Assembly (NCBI RefSeq): GCF_042654525.1
Contig: NZ_JBHSGP010000024.1
Coordinates: 1 to 62,548 of the forward strand
Length of the DNA: 62,548 nucleotides
Source: Geojedonia litorea
GTDB lineage: Bacteria > Bacteroidota > Bacteroidia > Flavobacteriales > Flavobacteriaceae
Reading direction: 5' to 3'
Part shown: one piece after another, positions 16,812 to 24,124 of the stretch
Layout of the letters: each line of letters begins with the position of its first letter
Position numbering within the stretch: position 1 is the stretch's first letter
Notes under the pieces: generated by a model
What the model saw: only the letters and a program-made list of their open reading frames with translations
The model's database searches: none
What the model was told of the DNA's origin: nothing
Position numbers and translations under genes: made by a program

Positions 16812-18065
16812 TTTAGCCTACTATTTTGGGCTAACACTTCTCGTATTCAAGACAATCAAGTTCCAGTTTATGCTCGAATCACAGTTAATGGCAAAAGAGC
16901 TAACATTAGTTTACAACGTAAAATTGAAGTATCAGATTGGGATGCTTCATCTGGTAAGGCCAAAGGAACAAAGGAGCAATCTAGAGTATTCAATAGATTT
17001 TTAGACCAGGTTCGAATATTAATATACGAAGCGCAAGAAAGTCTTTTAAAAGAAAAGAAGTTAATTACAGCACTATCCATTAAAGCACGGTACTTGGGTG
17101 AAGACGAAACAAGCCACTCCTTATTGGAGCTATTCGACTACCACAATGCCATTTCCGAAAACAAACTCAATAAATACACGATGAAGCATTATAAGACCAC
17201 TCAAAGGTATCTCAAGGAGTATTTGTTGGCCAAGTTTAAGACTGATAATACATTTCTAGATACTTTAAACTATTCCTTTATCATAGGGTTTGAGCATTTT
17301 TTGAAATCACATGAACCAAAAGATCATCAACGTATAATTAGCAACAATACCGTGATGAAGCATTTGCAACGGTTACGTAAGATGGTAACTATGGCATATC
17401 ACATAGAATGGATTGGTCGCGATCCTTTTGTGAGGTTTAAATCTTCATTTGAAAAAAAAGAGCGAGAGTTTTTAACTAGTGATGAGTTAAATGCTATAGA
17501 GAAATTCCATAGCCCCGTAAATCGTTTAAACATCATAAAGGACATATTTGTATTCAGCTGTTATACCGGAATCTCCTATATCGATATCAACCAACTTAAT
17601 AAAGACCATATATTAAAGGGAATTGATGGCAATGATTGGATAATGACTAAGAGACAAAAAACAAATACTTTAGTAAAAATTCCATTACTGGATACCGCTA
17701 AAGAACTCATTAATAAATATCAAGATGACCCAAGAGCAGTAGTATCGAGCACCTTGTTTCCAAGGTTTTCAAATCAAAAAACCAACAGTTACCTAAAAGA
17801 AATAGCACATCTATGCGGCATCAAAAAGAACCTAACATTCCATATGGCGCGACACACATTTGCCACAACAGTAACACTTTCCAATGGGGTACCAATTGAA
17901 ACTGTATCTAAACTATTGGGCCATTCCAAAATAGCAACTACTCAAATTTATGCTCGGGTAATTGAAAGAAAAGTAAGCGATGATATGCAAAATCTTAAAA
18001 AAATGCTTTTAGAAAAACAATTAGGTTTTATTTACAATCATGAGAAATTAGCTAAAAACCGCTAA
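16794..18065 (+). CDS. Tyrosine recombinase/integrase, IntDOT-like family
   Basis: 423 residues. An N-terminal arm-binding domain (about 1-105), a SAM-like core-binding domain (about 108-215) and a catalytic domain (about 225-410). Catalytic residues visible: Lys289 (TKRQKT), His350 and Arg353 (HMARHTF), His377 (LLGHSK) and the nucleophile Tyr386 (TQIYARV). The first arginine of the usual R-K-H-R-H-Y set is a serine (CYTGISYID, Ser261), as is known for IntDOT of Bacteroides CTnDOT. It would integrate and excise the element, most likely at the 3' end of the adjacent tRNA-Arg. The gene looks intact. Confidence 0.95.
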   Translation: MKNRSTFSLLFWANTSRIQDNQVPVYARITVNGKRANISLQRKIEVSDWDASSGKAKGTKEQSRVFNRFLDQVRILIYEAQESLLKEKKLITALSIKARYLGEDETSHSLLELFDYHNAISENKLNKYTMKHYKTTQRYLKEYLLAKFKTDNTFLDTLNYSFIIGFEHFLKSHEPKDHQRIISNNTVMKHLQRLRKMVTMAYHIEWIGRDPFVRFKSSFEKKEREFLTSDELNAIEKFHSPVNRLNIIKDIFVFSCYTGISYIDINQLNKDHILKGIDGNDWIMTKRQKTNTLVKIPLLDTAKELINKYQDDPRAVVSSTLFPRFSNQKTNSYLKEIAHLCGIKKNLTFHMARHTFATTVTLSNGVPIETVSKLLGHSKIATTQIYARVIERKVSDDMQNLKKMLLEKQLGFIYNHEKLAKNR

Positions 18066-18243
18066 TCAAATTATATAAATAATGTTCAACTAATTAATAA
18101 AAACATATCAATTGTAAATATGAGTTCATAAAAATTAAATTCTTTTATTTAGATTTGAGAAGGGATTAATTAATAATATAATTGGTTTTCTATAGAAAAT
18201 ATAGAAACCCAACAGCTTATGCATTAATCTTAACAAAAACTAT

Positions 18244-19101
18244 TTGAAAACGTATTACAACCTCATTGCTACTCTTGAGTATGACCTCAAAGCACTGGAA
18301 ACCAACACCAACAATTTACACACCCTATCCGAACAAAGCATCATTAAATGTAAAATAGCATTACAACAATTAAGAGCCTATAGAGAAAAGCACCCCTTTA
18401 AGGATAAACAAAGTGAAATAGAGTTTTATAAGCACATTAAACCAAGGGTCTTAAGCTATCTCATTTTTTATATAAAACGTCTTTACATAGAATCAAAACG
18501 ACCAAAAGAAGGAACAAAAGAGGAGGTAAGACATTTAAAAAAGTACATAGCCGAATTTCAGAACTATTTCTACAATAACCTGGAGTTTTATCATTATTAC
18601 AAAAGCGGCTCAACCAATCTTGATGAGCAATATTTTCTAAATATCAATAAAACCATCCGTTTGAATTTAGAGGCGTTCCACTTTTTTACCGATGAACAAT
18701 TCTCTAGCAGTCATGATACTTCTGTAGCAACCATAATGGCGTTCACAAGACTCATCGAATACCTCAAAAATGAAATACACCAGTTCGAGAACCCACACCA
18801 ACAAATGTCATCCATAAATCCTTTTCAAAATGAACCGCAACTCAATTGGACAGGGTCTTATAGGGAGTTTGTCGAGTTGACCTATGCATTATATACAACA
18901 GGTAGGATTAACAATGGTAATATCGACATAAGAGAATTGGCACTATCTATGCAAAATTTGTTTAATATAAAAAACAACGACTTCTATCACGCATTTGGAG
19001 AAATTAAAGGGCGAAAGATCAACCGCACCAAGTTTTTGGATACACTTAAAGAATCATTGAATAAATACATGGACAACCAAGATGATGTACTCAAAAACTA
19101 A
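18244..19101 (+). CDS. RteC-domain protein
   Basis: 285 residues starting at a TTG (18244); no in-frame ATG gives a better start. It matches the RteC family, named for the CTnDOT regulator of excision. A largely helical N-terminal part contains KPRVLSYLIFYIKRLYIESKRP, and a C-terminal winged-helix-like part contains WTGSYREFVELTYALYTTGRIN...LFNIKNNDFYHAFGEIKGRK..RTKFLDTLKESL. RteC activates excision genes in CTnDOT; here it probably controls the HTH gene or other element functions. It is followed by a strong terminator. Confidence 0.88.
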   Translation: MKTYYNLIATLEYDLKALETNTNNLHTLSEQSIIKCKIALQQLRAYREKHPFKDKQSEIEFYKHIKPRVLSYLIFYIKRLYIESKRPKEGTKEEVRHLKKYIAEFQNYFYNNLEFYHYYKSGSTNLDEQYFLNINKTIRLNLEAFHFFTDEQFSSSHDTSVATIMAFTRLIEYLKNEIHQFENPHQQMSSINPFQNEPQLNWTGSYREFVELTYALYTTGRINNGNIDIRELALSMQNLFNIKNNDFYHAFGEIKGRKINRTKFLDTLKESLNKYMDNQDDVLKN

Positions 19102-19162
19102 ATAACAGCACTTCAAGTTGACTGGCCTATTAGTTAACATAAATTTAGAAAAATAGATATCA

Positions 19163-19198
19163 AAAAACACCCAAGTAATACCCAACTTGGGTGTTTTT
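19163..19198 (+). terminator. Intrinsic terminator after the RteC gene
   Basis: A perfect 14-bp stem (AAAAACACCCAAGT / ACTTGGGTGTTTTT) with an 8-nt loop and T run, 61 nt after the stop. Confidence 0.88.
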
Positions 19199-19384
19199 GT
19201 AAAATATGTTTTTTATATGCTTTTAAGCTGCTCTATATAACATGTTACATGTCAATTTTTGCCAAAAACATCTAATTTTTATTAAAATAAAAATCACCCA
19301 CTGTAGGTGTTACTTGTGCATTTTACCCAACAAACTAATTCATTTTTGCCACACGAAAGTCAACTCAACGATTTGGTGAAACCA

Positions 19385-19522
19385 ATCCGTTCCAAAGGCT
19401 CCCCTCTTAAGCCTAAGAGGGGTGTCCGATGGAATCGGATGGGGAGTTTGACTTTGTCACCCAAGAAATGTCATGCTGAGCTCCGCCTGTGCTGAGCTTG
19501 CCGAAGCATCGAAACATTGCGA
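19385..19522. repeat. REP-like hairpin repeats in the gap upstream of the HTH gene
   Basis: The 468-nt gap 19102-19569 has no gene beyond chance frames. It contains a nested hairpin (CCCCTCTTA-AGCC-TAAGAGGGG at 19401-19422, inside near-complementary CTCCCC/GGGGAG and ATCCG.TTCC/GGAATCGGAT arms). A second unit from about 19469 has phrases such as GTCATGCTGAGC, GAGCTTGCCGAAGCATC and ATTGCGAG. These phrases are typical of short repeats scattered through many Bacteroidota genomes. Confidence 0.65.
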
Positions 19523-19569
19523 GGAATTATTAAGGATCTATTTAATTATTAACCAAACAATTTGCACAA

Positions 19570-19848
19570 ATGGCAGCAAACATCATCACAACAGAAGACC
19601 TAAAAGATTTCAAAAATGAATTATTGGAAGACATCAAAGCAATGATCAACCACCAATCCGGTTTCAATACCAAAAAATGGCTCAAATCTCCTGAAGTACG
19701 AGAGTTACTAAATATCTCTCCGGGCACACTTCAAAATCTGCGTATCAACGGCACATTGCCCTACACCAAAATAGGAGGCCTCATCTACTACGACCATGAC
19801 GAAATCCAAAAAATCCTAACCCAAAACCGCATCCATAACAAGTTTTGA
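19570..19848 (+). CDS. Helix-turn-helix protein, excisionase-like
   Basis: 92 residues. A short N-terminal coiled helix (EDLKDFKNELLEDIKAMI) is followed by a MerR/excisionase-type HTH (KWLKSPEVRELLNISPGTLQ, then NLRINGTLPYTKIGGLIYYDHDEIQKIL), the compact form seen in Bacteroidota mobile elements. It probably acts as excision directionality factor or element regulator. It follows the REP-like repeats and precedes another repeat by one base. Confidence 0.82.
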   Translation: MAANIITTEDLKDFKNELLEDIKAMINHQSGFNTKKWLKSPEVRELLNISPGTLQNLRINGTLPYTKIGGLIYYDHDEIQKILTQNRIHNKF

Positions 19849-19849
19849 C

Positions 19850-19932
19850 CGTCATTGCGAGCAGAGCGAAGCAATCTTTTTATTAAACCTGAATCACTAA
19901 TGCTATGTCACCCCGAGCTTGTCGAGGGGTCT
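19850..19932. repeat. Two REP-like units in front of the winged-helix-like gene
   Basis: 19850-19876 (begins CGTCATTGCGAGCAGAGCG, ends AAGCAATCT) and 19907-19932 (GTCACCCCGAGCTTGTCGAG, then GGGTCT, able to fold as a hairpin). The second ends 4 nt before the ATG at 19937, so the repeat forms the ribosome-entry region of the next gene. Confidence 0.65.
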
Positions 19933-19936
19933 CACT

Positions 19937-20494
19937 ATGAAAGAAGTAAACTACATCTTACACCTAAACGCCGTATTCGACCAATTCTCAAAAGACAGTC
20001 GCTTAAACCCATCCCACATAAGCCTTTATGTGGCCCTGTTCCAACTATGGAACAGCAACCATTTTCCCGAAGAATTCTTTGTAAATAGGGAAGAGGTCAT
20101 GCAATTGGCAAAAGTGGGCTCAAAATCTACCTACCACAGGTGTATTAAGGAATTAAGCCATTGGAAATATATTGTGTATTACCCATCGCACAACCCGTAC
20201 AAAGGGAGCAGGTTTAAGTTGTTCAAATTTGGGACAAGTACTGGACAAGTAGTGGTACACAACCGTACCAAAATCGAGACAAGCACTGGACAAGCATTGG
20301 TACCTATATATAAACATATAGAAACTATAAAAAACAATAAAACATTAAAAAAAGAAAAAGTTGAAAATCCAGAAAACGCTCCCCCTCATGGGGGAGTACG
20401 CGAAGCGGGAGGGGGGTTAAAACAAAACCCCACTGTACCAAAAATGGACAACCTCAAGACAACCAAAAACAAAAACTACAACGAACCCCTCTAA
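19937..20494 (+). CDS. Mobile-element protein, winged-helix/replication-regulator-like, with repeat-derived C-terminus
   Basis: 185 residues from the ATG at 19937 (an upstream TTG at 19919 lies inside a REP repeat and is less likely). Residues about 1-105 look like a helical winged-helix domain (LHLNAVFDQFSKDSRLNPSH, ISLYVALFQLWN, NREEVMQLAKVGSKSTYHRC, IKELSHWKYI) and recur in flavobacterial mobile elements, where they are annotated as transcriptional or replication regulators. The C-terminal about 80 residues are low complexity. Codons for ENAPPHGGVREAGGG come from a REP-like hairpin inserted at 20379-20416 in frame. Function not proven. Confidence 0.75.
   Translation: MKEVNYILHLNAVFDQFSKDSRLNPSHISLYVALFQLWNSNHFPEEFFVNREEVMQLAKVGSKSTYHRCIKELSHWKYIVYYPSHNPYKGSRFKLFKFGTSTGQVVVHNRTKIETSTGQALVPIYKHIETIKNNKTLKKEKVENPENAPPHGGVREAGGGLKQNPTVPKMDNLKTTKNKNYNEPL
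20379..20416. repeat. REP-like hairpin inside a coding region
   Basis: A perfect 7-bp hairpin CTCCCCC-TCAT-GGGGGAG (20379-20396) followed by TACGCGAAGCGGGAGGGGGG. It keeps the reading frame open and codes for part of the C-terminal tail of the protein at 19937-20494. Confidence 0.65.
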
Positions 20495-20522
20495 CGTCAT
20501 TGCGAACAAAGTTAAGCAATCT
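20495..20522. repeat. Second copy of the 19850 REP-like unit
   Basis: It begins CGTCATTGCGAACAAAG and ends AAGCAATCT, about 24 of 28 bases as in 19850-19876, directly after the stop of the preceding gene. The two copies bracket that gene in the same orientation. Confidence 0.65.
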
Positions 20523-20535
20523 CATTAAATAAACT

Positions 20536-20652
20536 ATGAACACCCAACCTCCACACATCATCATCGAAAAGGCGTCCGAGCGTAAAAAAATTGTCCAGTG
20601 GACATTTTTAGCGAAGGGGCGAGATGGCGGGTTGGGCTATGATATAAATTAA
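20536..20652 (+). pseudogene. Duplicated 5' end of the following ATPase gene, interrupted by a repeat
   Basis: A 38-codon frame starting MNTQPPHIIIEKAS, which parallels the start MQNTFPHIIIENGV of the ATPase at 20659. After the shared 11-12 codons the sequence becomes a REP-like unit (20571 to about 20627, with the hairpin TGTCC-AGT-GGACA at 20592-20604). It looks like the original gene start, cut by repeat insertion, with a second start supplied downstream. Expression is doubtful. Confidence 0.55.
20571..20627. repeat. REP-like unit within the duplicated gene start
   Basis: GC-rich segment GGCGTCCGAGCG...AGCGAAGGGGCGAG around the hairpin TGTCCAGTGGACA (20592-20604), unlike the AT-rich flanks. 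Confidence 0.5.
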
Positions 20653-20658
20653 ATTAAA

Positions 20659-21348
20659 ATGCAAAATACATTTCCACATATAATAATCGAAAATGGAGTC
20701 CAATACCACCTCGGCACCCTAAAAGGCAACACCATCCAATACGACTTCCAAAAAATGCTCATCTACCTCGACCACAAAGGCAAAATGCTATTCGGGAATA
20801 ACTTCAAAATCTACGAAGAAGATGAGATCATACTGTTCAAGCTCTGCATCTACTTCATCAAAGACTACGACTACTGTACAAAGTTCAACATCGACCCTAA
20901 TAAGGGCATTTTGCTATCTGGTCCTGTAGGCTGTGGTAAAACCAGCTTGATGAAACTAATGCGCCACATTACACCCCACCAAAAGTCTTATGAGGTCATA
21001 CCAGCAAGAAACATTGTATTTGGTTTCAACAACATTGGCTACAAATCTATAGAAGAGTTCGGAAACGATGGATACTACTGTTTCGATGATTTGGGCATAG
21101 AACCAATGGGTAGGCACTATGGTAAAGACTGTAATGTACTTGGTGAAATAATGTTATCCAGATACGACCTATTCACTAAAACCAATGTCCAACAGCTAAA
21201 TGCAAAGAACCATATAAAAACTCACGCCACCACCAACCTAAACGCCCAGGAACTGGAAAACCTTTACGGCAATCGTGTCCGTTCCCGTATGCGACAGCTT
21301 TTTAATTTAATTGCATTTGATGAAAAAAGCTTAGATAAAAGAAGTTAA
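20659..21348 (+). CDS. P-loop ATPase, DnaC/IstB-like
   Basis: 229 residues. Walker A is LLSGPVGCGKTSLMKL (about residues 96-111), Walker B YYCFDDLGIEPMG (about 147-159), with a sensor-type region THATTNLNAQELENLYGNRVRSRMRQLFNLI containing an arginine-finger-like RVRSR. This resembles DnaC/IstB helicase-loader ATPases, often carried by integrative elements next to a replication protein. It would act with the neighbour at 19937 on element replication or maintenance. Codon use is C-rich, as in the rest of the element. The first residues are duplicated upstream at 20536. Confidence 0.85.
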   Translation: MQNTFPHIIIENGVQYHLGTLKGNTIQYDFQKMLIYLDHKGKMLFGNNFKIYEEDEIILFKLCIYFIKDYDYCTKFNIDPNKGILLSGPVGCGKTSLMKLMRHITPHQKSYEVIPARNIVFGFNNIGYKSIEEFGNDGYYCFDDLGIEPMGRHYGKDCNVLGEIMLSRYDLFTKTNVQQLNAKNHIKTHATTNLNAQELENLYGNRVRSRMRQLFNLIAFDEKSLDKRS

Positions 21349-21575
21349 TTTTTTTAACCTTAAGGTGATATAGATAATATGAATAAACTCAATTGTGTTT
21401 ATCCGTATGTTAGCTACAATATGAAAAACTCAAAATGACAAGAAGCAATATTCTTCTAATTTTATCAATTGCGTAACATATTGCAAAGATAAAAACTCAT
21501 AAGCTGAAATAGATAAAGCCAAATTATTACTCATTGATTGGCGAGCCAATTTAAACAATTTTATTATTTATTTAG

Positions 21576-21950
21576 TTCAAGATTTTGGAATGGCTTTTTA
21601 TTCTTGTTTGCAAGAGGCAAAAGTTTTGTGATTCGAATAGCTTAGATTATAGTATTTGTAAGAACTCGAAAACTTTAATAGTAAAAAATCACACCGTTTA
21701 TATTAGCCTAAATGACAGAATACTTTATGAACGGTTGGATCAATGTAGCAAAGCAAAATTTGAAATTGGAAGTGATGTTGGTATATTATTCTATAACGAT
21801 AAACCATTAAAAAGATTTACCTATAAAGGAATATCTGTCGTTTCTGCTGGTTTTAAGAAATTTGGAAGTAAGGTTGCAGAATTTGTCACTTCTGATAAGC
21901 TCTTACAAACTTATTTGTCTACCAAGTTGATTTTAAGAGATTCTTTATAA
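21576..21950 (+). pseudogene. C-terminal remnant of a GntR-type regulator with LacI-like effector domain
   Basis: The open frame begins after an in-frame stop at 21573-21575. A TTG at 21585 gives 121 residues, but no HTH domain precedes it. The segment NHTVYISLNDRILYERLDQC to IGSDVGILFYNDKPLKRFTYKG to ISVVSAGFKKFGSKVAEFV to TKLILRDSL matches in order the end of Bacteroidota GntR regulators with a periplasmic-binding-like domain (typical: VYI.i.D..L...., GKDIGI.SYNDTPLKE, GIT.ISTDF..MG..A, LI.R.SL). Full members are about 330-340 residues, so about two thirds including the DNA-binding domain is missing. Such regulators often stand beside uronate operons, as here. The missing part may have been lost when the element inserted. 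Confidence 0.65.
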
Positions 21951-22307
21951 ATGCCATTGTTATTTAATACTATATATTACAGTATCCATTCAAATGGGGA
22001 GTCATTTAAATTTTTTATTGTTCCTATGTGTTCTGATGTTTAGTGTCAGGACAGAACAGGATGCTTAAAACATATTTGCTATATAGTTTTGTTATGAGCT
22101 TTTGAACATCATAAGATTTTTAAATTCTTCTGAAATGAATATCTTTATATAAAGGCGGCACAAGACTGTCAGCACTGATGTTCTAAAAATTTAATAGGGT
22201 TGCGTTTAATAACCATACAAAAGTTTATTTATTGTTAGTTAAAAGAAAAGAGAAAACCAAATATTTAAAAATTAAACACTACAGCAGCAGTAAAATATAA
22301 TGAATTT
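21951..22307 (+). other. Long leader region of the uronate operon
   Basis: 357 nt without a gene. It contains the shared activator site and promoter (22047-22091). The predicted transcript then has a leader of roughly 210 nt before the ATG at 22308. No known riboswitch fold was recognised in it. Confidence 0.5.
22047..22091 (+). promoter_or_regulatory. Shared activator site + promoter, copy 1 (uronate operon)
   Basis: CAGGACAGAACAGGATG (22047-22063): two CAGGA half-sites 10 bp apart. TAGTTTTG (22084-22091) is an exact TAnnTTTG -7 element whose T lies 21 nt after the last base of the site. No TTG -33 box exists; the second half-site takes its place. Confidence 0.75.
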
Positions 22308-23135
22308 ATGAAAAAAACTATTGTGATAACAGGTGCGGGGGGTGTTTTGTGCAGCACCTTGGCAAAAGCTTTAGCAAAAAAAGGTCACAAAATAGCTGTA
22401 CTGGATTTGAATTTGGAAGTTGCAGAACAAGTAGCTAGTGAAATTAATAATGAAGGAGGAAAAGCCATAGGAATTCTTGCCAATGTTTTGGAAAAAGAAT
22501 CTTTGGAAATGGCGAAAATGAAAGTAAACAAAATTTTGGGAAGTTGTGATATTTTAATAAATGGCGCAGGCGGAAATCATCCTTTTGGTACAACAAGTAA
22601 TCCATTTTTACAGGTAGAAGATTTAAGGAATAAAACGGAAGGTTTTAAAACGTTCTTTGATTTGGATCCATCAGGGATTCAATTCGTATTTAATTTAAAT
22701 TTCATAGGTACACTGTTACCAACGCAAATTTTTGCACAAGATATGGTTGGTAGAGAAGGATGTAGTATTTTAAATATTTCGTCAATGAATGCCTTTACAC
22801 CATTAACAAAAATACCGGCGTATAGTGGTGCTAAAGCTGCAGTTTCAAATTTCACACAATGGTTGGCGGTTCATTTTTCAAAAGTAGGTATACGTGTAAA
22901 TGCCTTGGCGCCCGGCTTTTTCTTAACAGAACAAAATAGGACCTTATTAACCAATCCTGACGGGAGTTTGACAAAAAGAGGTCAGCAAATTATAGACCAA
23001 ACACCTATGGGTCGCTATGGGAAACCTGATGATTTAATAAGCACTACGTTGTATCTATGTGATGATGCTTCCTCTTTTGTAACAGGTGTTGTAATACCAA
23101 TTGATGGAGGCTTTGCAGCTTACAGTGGCGTATAA
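22308..23135 (+). CDS. SDR-family D-mannonate oxidoreductase (fructuronate reductase)
   Basis: 275 residues, cytoplasmic short-chain dehydrogenase. Rossmann motif TGAGGVLCSTLAKAL (about 8-22), NGAGGNHP (about 86-93), catalytic Ser in NISSMNAF, YSGAKAA (Tyr-x-x-x-Lys, about 170-174) and the C-terminal IDGGFAAYSGV. The GGNHP signature and position next to uxuA point to reduction of fructuronate to mannonate with NAD(P)H, the SDR counterpart of UxuB. It is the first gene of a tightly packed operon running to 32436, preceded by the shared activator site. Confidence 0.85.
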   Translation: MKKTIVITGAGGVLCSTLAKALAKKGHKIAVLDLNLEVAEQVASEINNEGGKAIGILANVLEKESLEMAKMKVNKILGSCDILINGAGGNHPFGTTSNPFLQVEDLRNKTEGFKTFFDLDPSGIQFVFNLNFIGTLLPTQIFAQDMVGREGCSILNISSMNAFTPLTKIPAYSGAKAAVSNFTQWLAVHFSKVGIRVNALAPGFFLTEQNRTLLTNPDGSLTKRGQQIIDQTPMGRYGKPDDLISTTLYLCDDASSFVTGVVIPIDGGFAAYSGV

Positions 23136-23149
23136 TATTAATTCTCGTA

Positions 23150-24124
23150 ATGGATAAAGACACAATAGTTTGGGGTATCATAGGCTGCGGGGATGTTGCT
23201 GAAGTTAAAAGCGGACCTGCATTTCAAAAATGTGATAATTCCTTATTGTTGGCTGTAATGCGTAGAAACGGTGAATTGGCGAAAGATTTTGCTAATCGTC
23301 ATAAAGTTCAGTTATGGTATGATAACGCGAACAAACTTTTGGCAAATCCAGATATTAATGCCGTCTATATAGCCACACCACCATCTACACATTTAGAGTA
23401 TGCTTTGAATGCATTAAAAGCGGGTAAAGATGTGTATATAGAAAAGCCAATGGTTTTATCTAAAAAAGAAGCGTTACAACTAGAAACAGCTGTAAATAAA
23501 AGTAATCAAAAACTAGTAGTTGCCCATTATAGGAGATTTTTGCCAATGTATATTATGGCAAAAGAATTACTTGATAGTAATGCTATTGGTAACGTTAAAT
23601 TTGTAGATTTAAGGTTTCTACAACCTATTGATTTTAACTCTAAAGCAACGTGGAGACTCGAAGAAGAAGTTTCAGGAGGTGGTTATTTTCATGATATAGC
23701 ACCACATCAATTAGATTTAATGTATCATTTTTTTGGAAGCTATACTGTAGCTAAAGGTATTGCCGTAAATCAATCAGGAATCAACAAGGTTGATGATACA
23801 GTTAACGGATTGATTAATTTTAAAAGTGGTGTGCAGTTTAGAGGCATGTGGTCATTCGCAATTCCCAAATGTTTAGAAGAAGACTGTTGCATTATTTATG
23901 GTGAAGAAGGTACTATTGAATTTTCGTTTTACGAAGAACAACTTAAGCTCAATTCAAAAAAAATAAATAAAGAATTTAATTTTAAAAACCCTATTAATAT
24001 TCAGCAACCTATGATACAAGAAACGGTTAATTATTTCTTAGGAAAAAGAAGTAACCCTTGTCCTGTGGAAGATGGTGTTTTAGTTATAAACCTAATTGAA
24101 GATTTTACTAAAGATAATAATTAA
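23150..24124 (+). CDS. Cytoplasmic Gfo/Idh/MocA-family sugar oxidoreductase
   Basis: 324 residues without signal peptide. Rossmann motif GIIGCGDVAEVKSGPAF (about 9-25), the family EKP motif (DVYIEKPMVLS, about 98-108) and a C-terminal substrate domain with GGGYFHDIAPHQLDLMYHFFG containing the conserved D..H..D pattern. These enzymes oxidise or reduce sugars or sugar acids with NAD(P). It ends one base before uxuA starts, so it is translated as part of the operon. In an ulvan-type context a role in converting iduronate or another uncommon uronate is conceivable but unproven. Confidence 0.88.
   Translation: MDKDTIVWGIIGCGDVAEVKSGPAFQKCDNSLLLAVMRRNGELAKDFANRHKVQLWYDNANKLLANPDINAVYIATPPSTHLEYALNALKAGKDVYIEKPMVLSKKEALQLETAVNKSNQKLVVAHYRRFLPMYIMAKELLDSNAIGNVKFVDLRFLQPIDFNSKATWRLEEEVSGGGYFHDIAPHQLDLMYHFFGSYTVAKGIAVNQSGINKVDDTVNGLINFKSGVQFRGMWSFAIPKCLEEDCCIIYGEEGTIEFSFYEEQLKLNSKKINKEFNFKNPINIQQPMIQETVNYFLGKRSNPCPVEDGVLVINLIEDFTKDNN

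Larger units (their letters stand above)
16564..21575 (+). mobile_element. Small integrated element next to tRNA-Arg (IntDOT-like integrase, RteC, HTH protein, ATPase)
   Basis: Five plus-strand genes lie between tRNA-Arg and a decayed regulator: tyrosine recombinase, RteC-domain protein, excisionase-like HTH protein, winged-helix-like protein and DnaC-like ATPase. The last four use clearly more C than the flanking chromosome and are interspersed with REP-like repeats. No relaxase, coupling protein or conjugation gene is present, so the element is either mobilised in trans or a remnant. The left boundary is placed at the end of tRNA-Arg and the right one before the regulator fragment. I found no second copy of the tRNA 3' end by eye, so the right limit is approximate. 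Confidence 0.65.

Noticed and set aside
19307..19495. 62-codon plus-strand open frame
   Set aside because: It starts at TTG, lies across REP-like hairpins and has no domain; its openness follows from the repeat.
19855..20088. 77-codon plus-strand open frame
   Set aside because: It overlaps the start of the gene at 19937 in another frame and begins inside a repeat.
21349..21600. Right attachment site (attR) of the element
   Set aside because: No copy of the tRNA-Arg 3' sequence was found by eye; ATTGGC-GA-GCCAAT at 21537-21550 and ACCTTAAGGT at 21357-21366 are short palindromes without similarity to the tRNA end.
22092..22307. Riboswitch in the long leader of the uronate operon
   Set aside because: No conserved structure or known class was visible; length alone is not evidence.
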